Source: Xenorhabdus mauleonii
GTDB taxonomy: Bacteria; Pseudomonadota; Gammaproteobacteria; Enterobacterales; Enterobacteriaceae
Reading direction: 5' to 3'
Assembly (NCBI RefSeq): GCF_900113945.1
Contig: NZ_FORG01000014.1
Location: forward strand, 52,425-116,424
DNA: 64,000 bases
The notes beneath the pieces are model-generated. The model had not been told where the DNA came from. It worked only from the letters and a program-made list of their open reading frames with translations, and made no database searches. Position 1 is the stretch's first letter. The number at the start of each line of letters is the position of its first letter. This document shows positions 55,710 through 64,000 of the stretch, one piece after another. The translations under genes and the position numbers were made by a program.

Positions 55710-57506
55710 GTGCAAACCATCAATGTCGACCTGGCGATTATCGGAGCTGGTGGCGCAGGGCTACGAGCAGCCATCGCTGCTGCTGAAACGAATCCCCAGC
55801 TCAAGATTGCTTTGATTTCAAAAGTGTATCCTATGCGTAGCCACACCGTGGCCGCAGAAGGCGGATCAGCCGCAGTCACCCAGTCCCATGATTCTTATGA
55901 TTTTCACTTTAACGATACGGTGTCTGGCGGGGACTGGCTATGTGAACAAGATGTGGTTGAATATTTCGTCAAGCATTGCCCGACCGAAATGATCCAACTG
56001 GAACAATGGGGTTGCCCATGGAGCCGCAAAGAGGATGGTTCCATCAATGTTCGTCGCTTCGGGGGCATGAAAATTGAACGCACCTGGTTTGCCGCGGATA
56101 AGACTGGCTTCCATATGCTGCATACATTGTTCCAGACTTCCCTGAAATACCCCCAGATCCAACGTCTTGATGAGCACTTTGTGCTCGATATTTTAGTTGA
56201 TGAAGGGCAAGCCCGCGGTTTGGTGGCATTGAATATGATGGAAGGAACGAAAGTTCAGATCCGCGCCAATGCTGTGATTATGGCCACCGGCGGTGCCGGA
56301 CGTGTCTATCGTTACAATACCAACGGCGGTATTGTCACCGGTGATGGAATGGGCATGGCATTCCGCCACGGCGTACCATTGCGCGATATGGAATTTGTGC
56401 AATATCACCCAACCGGCCTGCCCGGTTCCGGTATTTTGATGACTGAAGGCTGCCGCGGTGAAGGCGGTATTTTGGTGAATAAAGATGGCTATCGCTATCT
56501 GCAAGATTATGGCTTAGGGCCAGAAACACCTCTCGGACACCCTGAAAACAAATACATGGAATTAGGCCCGCGCGATAAAGTCTCTCAGGCTTTCTGGCAT
56601 GAATGGCGCGCCGGACGTACCATCGCCACACCACGGGGTGATGTTGTATATCTGGATTTACGTCATTTGGGTGAGAAAAAACTGCTCGAACGTCTGCCCT
56701 TTATTTGTGAGCTGGCAAAAGCCTACGTCGGTGTTGACCCGGTCAAAGAACCCATTCCTGTCCGTCCGACCGCACATTACACCATGGGCGGAATCGAAAC
56801 CAATCAGCAATGTGAAACTCGCATCAAAGGGTTATTCGCTATCGGGGAATGTTCGTCTGTCGGCCTGCATGGCGCGAATCGCCTCGGTTCTAACTCTCTT
56901 GCAGAGCTGGTTGTCTTTGGTCGTCTGGCGGGAGAAGAAGCAGTCAGACATATTCAGGAAGCAACCCCTGCCAATGATAGCGCCCTGAATGCCCAAACTC
57001 GCGATATCGAGAATAAGCTCAATAATCTTTTGAACCAGAAAGGCAGCGAAAGCTGGGCAAAAATCCGTGATGAATTGGGAACGTCCATGGAAGAGGGCTG
57101 CGGGATTTACCGTACACCAGAGTTGATGCAGAAAACCATCGACAAAATTGCAGAATTGAAAGAGCGCTTCAAGCATATTGAAATTAGCGACCGCTCCAGT
57201 GTATTCAATACCGACTTGCTCTACACCATTGAGTTAGGATTTAGCTTGGATGTCGCTGAGTGTATGGCTCATTCAGCGCTCAACCGCAAAGAGTCACGTG
57301 GCGCCCACCAGCGTCTTGATGAAGGTTGCACCGAACGTGACGATGAGAATTTCTTGAAGCATACGCTGGCTTTCTACACGCCTGAAGGTGCCCCCCGTCT
57401 GGAATACAGTGATGTGAAAATCACTAAATCTCAACCAGCGAAGCGCGTATACGGTGGTGAAGCGGCAGCGCAAGAGAAAAAACAGAAGGAGAAAGCGAAT
57501 GACTGA
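55710..57506 (+). CDS. frdA: Fumarate reductase flavoprotein subunit
   Basis: Catalytic subunit that reduces fumarate to succinate in anaerobic respiration. The 598 residues begin with the FAD-binding [20 protein letters not shown] and carry the covalent-flavin histidine in [14 protein letters not shown] near residue 45. Active-site stretches are [20 protein letters not shown] and [19 protein letters not shown] near 355, plus [20 protein letters not shown] near 390. The start is GTG at 55710 with CGGAGAAG upstream. It overlaps frdB by 8 bp. Confidence 0.98.
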   Translation: MQTINVDLAIIGAGGAGLRAAIAAAETNPQLKIALISKVYPMRSHTVAAEGGSAAVTQSHDSYDFHFNDTVSGGDWLCEQDVVEYFVKHCPTEMIQLEQWGCPWSRKEDGSINVRRFGGMKIERTWFAADKTGFHMLHTLFQTSLKYPQIQRLDEHFVLDILVDEGQARGLVALNMMEGTKVQIRANAVIMATGGAGRVYRYNTNGGIVTGDGMGMAFRHGVPLRDMEFVQYHPTGLPGSGILMTEGCRGEGGILVNKDGYRYLQDYGLGPETPLGHPENKYMELGPRDKVSQAFWHEWRAGRTIATPRGDVVYLDLRHLGEKKLLERLPFICELAKAYVGVDPVKEPIPVRPTAHYTMGGIETNQQCETRIKGLFAIGECSSVGLHGANRLGSNSLAELVVFGRLAGEEAVRHIQEATPANDSALNAQTRDIENKLNNLLNQKGSESWAKIRDELGTSMEEGCGIYRTPELMQKTIDKIAELKERFKHIEISDRSSVFNTDLLYTIELGFSLDVAECMAHSALNRKESRGAHQRLDEGCTERDDENFLKHTLAFYTPEGAPRLEYSDVKITKSQPAKRVYGGEAAAQEKKQKEKAND

Positions 57507-58233
57507 GATGAAAAACCTGAAAATGGAAGTCATGCGCTATAACCCCGAAGTGGATAATGAGCCTCATTTCTCCACTTATGAAGTCCCTTACGATGAGCAA
57601 ACTTCACTGTTGGATGCGTTGGGCTACATTAAGGATAATTTAGCGCCTGACCTGTCTTACCGCTGGTCATGCCGAATGGCTATCTGTGGCTCCTGCGGCA
57701 TGATGGTGAACCGTGTCCCCAAACTGGCCTGTAAAACTTTTTTGCGGGAATATCCGCAAGGAATGAAAGTTGAAGCGCTGGGCAATTTCCCGATTGAACG
57801 GGATTTGGTTGTCGACATGACACACTTCATTGAGAGTCTAGAAGCCATCAAGCCTTACATTATCGGCAATGATCGCAAACCCGCTGATGGCCCGAACGTG
57901 CAGACCCCTGCCCAAATGGCGAAATACCACCAATTCTCGGGTTGTATCAATTGTGGTCTGTGTTACGCAGCCTGCCCTCAATTTGGCCTGAATCCTGAAT
58001 TCATTGGGCCTGCGGCGGTCACTCTGGCACATCGTTACAATCTTGATAACCGCGATAGCGGCAAGAAAGAACGCATGCCACAACTCAACAGCGATAACGG
58101 GGTTTGGTCTTGTACTTTCGTGGGTTATTGCTCTGAAGTTTGTCCGAAACACGTCGATCCGGCAGGGGCCATTCAGCAAAGCAAAGCTGAAAGTGCCAAA
58201 GATTTCCTTATCTCTATGCTGAAACCACAATAA
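57499..58233 (+). CDS. frdB: Fumarate reductase iron-sulfur subunit
   Basis: Transfers electrons from menaquinol to FrdA. The 244 residues have the 2Fe-2S cysteines in [15 protein letters not shown] near 60, the 4Fe-4S cluster in [16 protein letters not shown] near 150, and the 3Fe-4S region [15 protein letters not shown] near 205. The ATG at 57499, inside the frdA end, gives [11 protein letters not shown] and the E. coli length; a longer upstream frame is only read-through of frdA sequence. Confidence 0.98.
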   Translation: MTEMKNLKMEVMRYNPEVDNEPHFSTYEVPYDEQTSLLDALGYIKDNLAPDLSYRWSCRMAICGSCGMMVNRVPKLACKTFLREYPQGMKVEALGNFPIERDLVVDMTHFIESLEAIKPYIIGNDRKPADGPNVQTPAQMAKYHQFSGCINCGLCYAACPQFGLNPEFIGPAAVTLAHRYNLDNRDSGKKERMPQLNSDNGVWSCTFVGYCSEVCPKHVDPAGAIQQSKAESAKDFLISMLKPQ

Positions 58234-58247
58234 GGGAGGAAAGAGCA

Positions 58248-58643
58248 ATGACCACAAAACGTAAACCCTATGTACGCGGTATGGAAACCAATTGGTGGCG
58301 TAAACTGGGTTTTTATCGCTTTTATATGCTGCGTGAAGGGACATCCGTTCCGACTGTGTGGTTCAGCCTGTTGGTACTTTACGGTCTGTTTGCCCTGAAA
58401 AATGGCCCAGAAAGCTGGACTGGGTTTGTCTCTTTCCTGCAAAACCCAATTGTGCTGCTGATAAACATTATTACCCTGCTGGCGGCCTTGCTGCATACAA
58501 AAACCTGGTTTGAATTGGCACCCAAGGCGCTCAATATCATTGTCAAAAATGAAAAAATGGCACCCGGGCCAATTATCAAACTATTGTGGGCTGTCGCAAT
58601 TATCGCTACTGCCGTGATTCTCGGTGTTGCACTATTTCTATAA
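58248..58643 (+). CDS. frdC: Fumarate reductase membrane anchor subunit C
   Basis: One of two membrane subunits that hold FrdAB and bind menaquinol. The 131 residues start [20 protein letters not shown] and contain three hydrophobic segments (about 30-50, 65-85, 105-130). Length agrees with E. coli. It follows frdB after 14 bp with a GGAGG-type ribosome site. Confidence 0.96.
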   Translation: MTTKRKPYVRGMETNWWRKLGFYRFYMLREGTSVPTVWFSLLVLYGLFALKNGPESWTGFVSFLQNPIVLLINIITLLAALLHTKTWFELAPKALNIIVKNEKMAPGPIIKLLWAVAIIATAVILGVALFL

Positions 58644-58660
58644 CCCCCAAGGAGGATTTG

Positions 58661-59014
58661 ATGAATCAAGTACCTAAACGTTCCGACGAGCCGATTTTCT
58701 GGGGGCTGTTTGGTGCAGGTGGCATGTGGAGCGCCATTGTCGGCCCTGCCATTATTTTGCTGCTGGGAATTTTGCTGCCACTCGGTCTGGCGCCAGAAGC
58801 GCTTTCTTATGAGCGGATCCTGACATTCTGCCAAAGTTTTATCGGCCGCATCTTTTTGTTGTTGATGATAAGCCTGCCGTTATGGTGTGGTTTGCACCGT
58901 ATCCATCACGGAATGCACGATCTACAAGTTCATATTCCTGCCAGTAAATGGGTATTTTATGGTGCAGCGGCTATTTTCAGTGTCGTCGCTGTTATCGGGG
59001 TATTTACATTGTAA
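58661..59014 (+). CDS. frdD: Fumarate reductase membrane anchor subunit D
   Basis: Second membrane anchor of the complex, 117 residues with three hydrophobic segments. Conserved stretches are [20 protein letters not shown] at the start and [20 protein letters not shown] near 75. The ATG at 58661 has AAGGAGG just upstream. Last gene of the operon; a perfect hairpin follows. Confidence 0.96.
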   Translation: MNQVPKRSDEPIFWGLFGAGGMWSAIVGPAIILLLGILLPLGLAPEALSYERILTFCQSFIGRIFLLLMISLPLWCGLHRIHHGMHDLQVHIPASKWVFYGAAAIFSVVAVIGVFTL

Positions 59015-59027
59015 TTGTTGTATGCCC

Positions 59028-59075
59028 GTTGTTTTTCAAGTTGCAGCTTTATTGGCTGCAACTTGAAATTCATTA
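59028..59075. repeat. Hairpin-forming dispersed repeat after frdD
   Basis: TTCAAGTTGCAGC (59035-59047) and GCTGCAACTTGAA (59055-59067) form a perfect 13-bp stem with a 7-base loop. The flanks (TATGCCCGTTG on the left, ATTCATTATGG on the right) resemble the ends of the larger element at 17173-17300, so this is a short, internally deleted form. It may serve as the frd terminator despite lacking a T run. Confidence 0.75.
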
Positions 59076-59092
59076 TGGCTTTAGCCAGTCCC

Positions 59093-61153
59093 TTAGAACT
59101 TATAAGAAATAGTTGCCTTATAAGCGCGTCCTTTCTCTTCTTGACCTTTATAAGTATTCAGGAAGTATGACTGCTCGTTGTAACGTTTATCAAAGATATT
59201 ATCGATACCAAGCTGGATTTCAGTATTTTTCAACGAACCAGATTTAGGAGCCCAGGAAATATATGCATCACTAACGCCATAACCCGGTTTATGTATAGTT
59301 ACAATCTTACCGTCATCAGTCCCTTTTGCATCGGTGTCACGGATAAATCGGGAGTTCCAGCCAAGTTCAATATCAGTTTTATCAAATAAGTAGCTTCCAC
59401 CAATTGTGAAGGAATCGCCTATCGTCGGAGTAAACTCTCGTCTTTTGTCAAACAACGCATTTCCGTTAAGGATCTTATTATTAGCTTTGGCATAAGTCGC
59501 TCTTAAGGACAGGTTATCCAACTGATATTTAGTCGATAATTCAAACCCTTCCAATCTAGATTTAGGAATATTATGCAGTTCACTCTTGGCTAATGTGGTC
59601 GCCAGATTTTTGAAATTGGTCTGGAATACTTTACCAATGACAGTAAGTGAGTCATCTTCAGCGAAAACATCAGAATATATTCCTGCCGCACCCGTCTCTA
59701 GGTTGTAACCCGTTGTAGCTTTTAAGTTGACATTGTGGTTACTTGGCCCCATACCAATCTCTTTACCCAATGGGCCTCTGAACAGTTCGGTATAATTGGC
59801 AAATAATGTTGTCGATGCACCAAGTTCGTATTTCAAACCGAGAGCTTTTGAAAAATGGGAATACGTTCTCTCAAAAGGCTCACTGTTTTTATTAATCGTC
59901 GTGTATTGGTAGTGATCCCATCGAACACCCGGAATAATGTGAAAATCAGCTAACTGAATATCATCTTCCAAATAAACAGACGATGATTTCCCTGCTTCCG
60001 TAGCTTTTTTGTGTATATTTTTTGCTTTCTCAGTGTATGCCATTCGGGTATCAAAATACTCATACCCGTAAGTTAACGCATGGGAGAGTTTCTGAGTATC
60101 AAACCTAGAAACATTGCGCGCCCTGATGCCCTGAGTTTCAACAATACTGTCAAATCCCTTGCCTGGGCCATTGACTTCCTTCATATGAGTGAAGTTTTGT
60201 TCTGTATGATAAGCAGAAATTTTTAAATCAATTAAGTCATTGTCGACAGGGACATATCGATAAGTAATATTATATGCATCACGCACTGAAGCGTATTTCG
60301 CTTTTCTGCCTTTATTCACATCAGGGCCGAAATTCAATCTGAAATTCGTATCTGCATCATTTTTATAATGCTCTTTTGATACATTGATATATTGATCATC
60401 AGCCAGATTAAACTTCGCTTTTAATAAGTAGTTAACCAATTTCCCATCGGTAGGAATTGATTCTCTTCCGAGATTATCTCTGCCCGTTTTAGCATCACCC
60501 ATATTGCGATGGTTAAAGTAACCCAATAAATCGACTGCGCCCAATCTGCCATAAGTCGCTAAAGATTGCTGGAATTCAGAGCCATTGCTGACGTAGCTTA
60601 ATTTGCCTTTTGCGCCAAATAATTGAGCCGGCTCTAATAAATCACTGGCATCAACAGTCTCAAATTTTAATGCTCCACCAAGTGCACCCGTATCATATGT
60701 AATACTGTTTGTACCAACATTAATATCAACTTGTTTGAGCATTTCAGGATCTATGCTGTAGTTTCCTGCATGATGGAAGTGATAACCCTCTTGTCTTGCA
60801 CCATCAACGGTAACGTTGATGAATTGATCATCCATGCCCCGGATTTTGAAACGCTGCCCCAAAGCGCTAGGATGGCCGGCTTGTACGCCCGGTACATTCT
60901 TTAAAATTTCACCGACACTTTGTGCCTGTCTTACTTTGATTTCGTTACGGCCAATTTTCCCGCTATCTTGTTCTGCATTGTTGCTGGCAATAACAACGAT
61001 GGTGTCGCCAGTGGTATTCGATTTTTGGATTTTGTTTTCTGTGGTTGCGAATGCGTTGCTGGAAATCAGAGCAGTCAACATAGATGCTGACATCAAAGGG
61101 GCACACAAGCCACTTTTAGCCAGTGCTGCGTAAGTTTTAGTGATTTTTGTCAT
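59093..61153 (-). CDS. TonB-dependent outer-membrane receptor, heme/hemoglobin type
   Basis: A 22-strand outer-membrane channel for an iron source, energised by TonB. The 686 residues start with a signal peptide (to about residue 37, ending SNAFA), a TonB box-like stretch DTIVVIA near 50, and a plug domain with VGEILKNVPGVQAGHPSALG, RFKIRGMDDQFINVTVDGAR. The barrel ends in the typical GRAYKATISYKF. The FNYHH-like plug loop and the LFRGPLGKEI-type barrel motif suggest the heme or hemoglobin receptor branch, but this is a tentative assignment. A Fur-like site lies upstream. Confidence 0.88.
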   Translation of the reverse strand: MTKITKTYAALAKSGLCAPLMSASMLTALISSNAFATTENKIQKSNTTGDTIVVIASNNAEQDSGKIGRNEIKVRQAQSVGEILKNVPGVQAGHPSALGQRFKIRGMDDQFINVTVDGARQEGYHFHHAGNYSIDPEMLKQVDINVGTNSITYDTGALGGALKFETVDASDLLEPAQLFGAKGKLSYVSNGSEFQQSLATYGRLGAVDLLGYFNHRNMGDAKTGRDNLGRESIPTDGKLVNYLLKAKFNLADDQYINVSKEHYKNDADTNFRLNFGPDVNKGRKAKYASVRDAYNITYRYVPVDNDLIDLKISAYHTEQNFTHMKEVNGPGKGFDSIVETQGIRARNVSRFDTQKLSHALTYGYEYFDTRMAYTEKAKNIHKKATEAGKSSSVYLEDDIQLADFHIIPGVRWDHYQYTTINKNSEPFERTYSHFSKALGLKYELGASTTLFANYTELFRGPLGKEIGMGPSNHNVNLKATTGYNLETGAAGIYSDVFAEDDSLTVIGKVFQTNFKNLATTLAKSELHNIPKSRLEGFELSTKYQLDNLSLRATYAKANNKILNGNALFDKRREFTPTIGDSFTIGGSYLFDKTDIELGWNSRFIRDTDAKGTDDGKIVTIHKPGYGVSDAYISWAPKSGSLKNTEIQLGIDNIFDKRYNEQSYFLNTYKGQEEKGRAYKATISYKF

Positions 61154-61176
61154 TTTTTTTCGAGATAGATATTATT

Positions 61177-61195
61177 GAGACGCATTATTATTTAC
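61177..61195 (-). promoter_or_regulatory. Candidate Fur box upstream of the TonB receptor
   Basis: On the minus strand GTAAATAATAATGCGTCTC matches 12 of 19 positions of the classical Fur consensus. It lies 24 bp before the receptor start, where iron repression would act. A neighbouring inverted repeat (ATTTACATTTAGATTGTAAAT, overlapping on the right) may be part of the same control site. Confidence 0.5.
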
Positions 61196-61290
61196 ATTTA
61201 GATTGTAAATGCAATTAACTTTCACTCTAAACAACAAAAAAGTTTTTCGAGCCAATCTAATTAACTTGAACTGACCAGAGCTGAGTTACC

Positions 61291-61348
61291 TATATCCCAG
61301 AGATTTACGCCCTCTCTATCATGTACATCTTGAAATCTCTTGGGTATA
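61291..61348. repeat. Dispersed repeat upstream of TonB receptor
   Basis: TATATCCCAGAGATTT on the left and GAAATCTCTTGGGTATA on the right form near-perfect inverted ends of 16 bp enclosing about 26 bases that include TGTACATCTT. It belongs to the same family as 17173-17300 (CATCTTGAAATC...GGGTATA end). Confidence 0.75.
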
Positions 61349-61409
61349 AAAAAAGCACACATCTTATCGCGAGTTGACCGACTGCTCTCCTTTCTGTTGT
61401 TTATCGCGC

Positions 61410-62069
61410 TTATTTGCTGATTTCATGAAAACTCCACCATATCCCAAATTTTTCCTCTCTTTTTTCTTTGTGTATAACGGAATACTTTTGAAGTGTTTTG
61501 TAGAATGCCTCTACAGGGCCAAATTCTGCGAATGTCATAAACATTAACCCGTCATCTGTCAGATAGTTACGATACAGACTAAACAAGGTTTCTCCATAAC
61601 TTGATATGGTATGGCCTGAAAGGCTTTCTTCTGACCAAGCTTCCGGCGAAATTGGCCCATTGGCAAATATGTAATTATATTTCCCTTCGACAGACTCAAA
61701 GAGATTACTATTCATAAAATGAATATCAGTAATTTGATTCAGATAAGCATTATGTTTAGCATAGTGTAATATTTGGTCATCGATATCTGTTGCTATTATC
61801 AACGATGCGCCATTAAGTGCCGCATAAATGGCAAGAACACCACTGCCAGTTCCTATATCAAGCACTTTTTTCCCTGCAAAATTATGGTGACTGATATTTT
61901 TTATAAGCAATGGAGTTGAATGAGTTTGTAATGGCGCCGGAAGGAATGCTTGAGGAATAACTGATAACTTAATGCCTGCCAGTGTTATTTTTACAGGGGT
62001 TTTACTATTCTTTCTTAATTTTTCTTTCGCTAACCACCATGCCATATAATTTTTTATGTGATCATTCAT
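61410..62069 (-). CDS. Class I SAM-dependent methyltransferase
   Basis: A 219-residue methyltransferase of unknown target. The SAM-binding loop is KVLDIGTGSGVLAIYAALNG near residue 68, followed by IIATDIDDQILHYAKHNAYL. Where N-methyltransferases of the PrmC/RsmC type have NPPY, this protein has ANGPIS, so activity on an amide or ring nitrogen is doubtful. It lies some 260 bp upstream of the TonB receptor in the same direction and could be co-regulated; a biosynthetic or modification role is possible. Confidence 0.8.
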   Translation of the reverse strand: MNDHIKNYMAWWLAKEKLRKNSKTPVKITLAGIKLSVIPQAFLPAPLQTHSTPLLIKNISHHNFAGKKVLDIGTGSGVLAIYAALNGASLIIATDIDDQILHYAKHNAYLNQITDIHFMNSNLFESVEGKYNYIFANGPISPEAWSEESLSGHTISSYGETLFSLYRNYLTDDGLMFMTFAEFGPVEAFYKTLQKYSVIHKEKREEKFGIWWSFHEISK

Positions 62070-62535
62070 GGCAAACCCTTTTTGTTAGGATTCTTTTTAA
62101 TCTTTAAGAATAGATACAAGCGAGAATTTTTTATTTCACACTCCCTCATGTAAAGAATGGCATTTACTACCAGTTCCAGCTATTACAGATTTTGTTACGG
62201 ATGGCTTTTTTGAAAAGCATTTAATGTCTATTCTCCGGCGGATTCTGTGTTGATAAGAATCAAACCGAAATCTGTTGGTCTATATTTTTGAGAGTTATCT
62301 TAATACGCCTAATCCATTATTAAAAAACATTGTGTTACCAACCAATGAAATTGAAAAATCGTCAAATATGGATAAAAGAGACTGAATAAAAACAGGCAAC
62401 CAGTATGGAATTATTTCACAATTTTCAGTTTTATCTGTTCATTAATAATTATGATGAGCCTGCACCAAGCAGGCCCATTTATTGATCAAAAAGCAAATTA
62501 GCCAGAGCAAAAAAACCAACTAATTATTTAGAAAA
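62070..62535. other. Gap between biotin carboxylase gene and methyltransferase
   Basis: About 465 bp with no supportable ORF and no clear hairpin with a T run. It may hold the methyltransferase promoter. Confidence 0.45.
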
Positions 62536-64000
62536 TTATTGCTGCTCAATATTAGCCAGTGTGCTTTCTGCTTCCAGATAATCTCCTGCTTGTGCACAAA
62601 ATGTGATTTTTCCCGAGCAATGGGCACTGATTTGTATTTCCATTTTCATCGCTTCCATCACCGCAATAACATCACCTTTGTTGACTGATTTGCCTTCATC
62701 GATTAGCCATGAATGCAGTATGCCGGAGATTGGCGCTTTTACCTGACGAGGATCGGTTAGTTCACGTTCCTTTGTTACTGGTTGCGTATGGGAAAGTGAA
62801 TGCTCACCTGAAGGTGCAACCTGTGCTAACCCTGCCAATAAATCCGACGGCAATCCCAGTTCATGCCTGCGACCATCGATCTCAATAAACGTGCGGGTGA
62901 TACCTTTATCTGCCGCAGCAGATTGGCGGGGCAGGCTTTGCAGTTCATTGGCGAAATCTGTTTCTATCCAACGCGTATGGACATGAAATGCATCACCGGA
63001 AATAAAATCAGCGTGTTCCATCACCGCTTGATGGAATGGCAACACCGATGCCACTCCCTGAATTTTGAATTCCTGCAGTGCCCGGCGAGCGCGGGAAATA
63101 GCTTGTTCACGCGTTGCCCCAGTAACGATTAACTTCGCCATCAATGAGTCAAATGTCGCCGGAATAGTAGAACCCGTTATCACACCTGAATCCAGCCGAA
63201 TACCGGGGCCTGAAGGCGGGATAAATTCATTGATAGTGCCAGATGTCGGCAGAAAGCCTTTACCGGCATCTTCCGCGTTAATGCGGAATTCAAAGGAATG
63301 TCCCCTAGGCTTCGGTGTTTCCTGAATACTCAGCGGGTAGCCTTCTGCGATTCGTAATTGTTCGATCACCAAATCAATGCCAGTAGTCTCTTCCGTAACT
63401 GGATGTTCAACTTGCAAGCGAGTATTTACTTCCAAAAAAGAGAGCGTACCATCGGCACTTAGCAAGAATTCTACCGTACCTGCTCCCACATAATTAGCTT
63501 CTGCACAAATGGCTTTTGCAGACTGATAAATGCGTTTTGTTTGTTCCTGTGTTAAAAATGGAGCCGGAGCTTCTTCCACCAGTTTCTGATTGCGGCGCTG
63601 CAAAGAACAATCGCGGGTTCCGAGCACAACGACGTGGCCCTGTTTATCTGCAATCACTTGTGCTTCTATGTGACGGGGCTTATCCAGAAATTGCTCAATG
63701 AAGCATTCTCCTCGCCCAAATGCAGCTGTCGCCTCACGCACTGCCGAATGATAAAGTTCGATAACTTCATCCTGCCGCCAAGCCACTTTCAAACCGCGGC
63801 CACCCCCGCCAAATGCGGCTTTAATGGCAATCGGCAAACCATGATTTTCCGCAAAATCGACAACTTCCTGCACATCGTTGACGGGTTCTGCCGTACCAAC
63901 CACCAAAGGTGCTCCCACTTTCTGGGCGAGCTTGCGCGCTTTCACCTTGTCGCCAAGTTCATCAATCGTTTCCGGATTCGGCCCAATCCAAATTATCCCC
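62536..64000 (-). CDS. Biotin carboxylase fused to biotin carrier domain, 3' part
   Basis: Biotin-dependent carboxylase subunit that carboxylates its own biotin with bicarbonate and ATP. The frame is open through the right window edge (it reads [20 protein letters not shown] before 63945), so the N-terminus is missing. Seen are the ATP-grasp glycine loop [14 protein letters not shown], the catalytic stretch [20 protein letters not shown] and, at the C-terminus, a biotinyl domain with the biotin-accepting lysine in [10 protein letters not shown]. It is not AccC of fatty acid synthesis, which lacks a fused carrier. No carboxyltransferase partner is visible, so the substrate (acetyl-, propionyl-, methylcrotonyl-CoA or other) is open. 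Confidence 0.92.
   Translation of the reverse strand, partial: GIIWIGPNPETIDELGDKVKARKLAQKVGAPLVVGTAEPVNDVQEVVDFAENHGLPIAIKAAFGGGGRGLKVAWRQDEVIELYHSAVREATAAFGRGECFIEQFLDKPRHIEAQVIADKQGHVVVLGTRDCSLQRRNQKLVEEAPAPFLTQEQTKRIYQSAKAICAEANYVGAGTVEFLLSADGTLSFLEVNTRLQVEHPVTEETTGIDLVIEQLRIAEGYPLSIQETPKPRGHSFEFRINAEDAGKGFLPTSGTINEFIPPSGPGIRLDSGVITGSTIPATFDSLMAKLIVTGATREQAISRARRALQEFKIQGVASVLPFHQAVMEHADFISGDAFHVHTRWIETDFANELQSLPRQSAAADKGITRTFIEIDGRRHELGLPSDLLAGLAQVAPSGEHSLSHTQPVTKERELTDPRQVKAPISGILHSWLIDEGKSVNKGDVIAVMEAMKMEIQISAHCSGKITFCAQAGDYLEAESTLANIEQQ

Noticed and set aside
62536-64000. Calling the partial gene accC
   Set aside because: The C-terminal biotinyl domain with EAMKM is fused to the carboxylase, unlike AccC of fatty-acid synthesis.

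Overview
The window reads as chromosomal DNA of a gammaproteobacterium of the order Enterobacterales, most likely an insect-associated member of the Morganellaceae such as Xenorhabdus (or Photorhabdus). This rests on recalled similarity and gene order: yhdT-panF-prmA-dusB-fis, rsmD-yhhL-yhhN-zntA-tusA-yhhQ, ftsY-ftsE-ftsX-rpoH beside liv genes, glpACB/glpTQ, and epmA beside frdABCD are all recognisable blocks from E. coli. Between them sit AT-rich accessory segments: an invasin, a phage capsid remnant, an orphan Hcp type VI secretion module, a transposase remnant, glycine-rich secreted proteins, an Ail-like protein, a small NRPS operon, and orphan paralogues. No rRNA, tRNA or CRISPR array was seen.

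Layout. 1-2960 (-): 5' part of an invasin/intimin-type inverse autotransporter running off the left edge. 3687-7871 (+): yhdT, panF, prmA, dusB, fis. 8311-14301: accessory DNA with a truncated HK97-type capsid gene, a three-gene Hcp/effector/immunity-like operon (middle gene frameshifted), an IS256-family transposase remnant, one intact and one broken glycine-rich gene, and a LysR regulator. 14675-20842: EntS-like MFS exporter, Ail-like outer-membrane protein with a frameshifting A-tract, XRE regulator, and a divergent MarR/MFS efflux pair with a palindromic operator candidate. 20875-25902 (-): livKHMGF branched-chain amino acid transporter. 26410-28853 (-): glycerate kinase and GntP-type permease. 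28996-33490 (-): rpoH, ftsX, ftsE, ftsY. 33763-39403: rsmD, yhhL, yhhN, zntA, tusA (-), yhhQ. 39646-52826: glycerol block gldA, glpACB (-), glpT, glpQ, interrupted by an NRPS (A-T-R) plus MbtH operon. 52883-59014: epmA (-), two paralogous small genes (-), frdABCD (+). 59093-64000 (-): TonB-dependent receptor, a methyltransferase, and a partial biotin carboxylase/biotin carrier fusion.

How it works together. GlpQ releases glycerol-3-phosphate from phosphodiesters, GlpT imports it, GlpABC oxidises it anaerobically into the menaquinone pool, and FrdABCD can use that pool with fumarate as acceptor; GldA handles free glycerol. Both sides of the NRPS insertion keep GlpR-like and CRP-like sites, so the insertion appears to have split an originally shared divergent control region. 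The surface and secretion genes (invasin, Ail, Hcp module, TonB receptor) fit host interaction or bacterial competition. The most unusual points are the Hcp-linked candidate effector/immunity pair with a slippery T-tract, the Ail A-tract frameshift, the NRPS insertion inside the glp regulon, and an expanded 17-residue repeat in FtsY.
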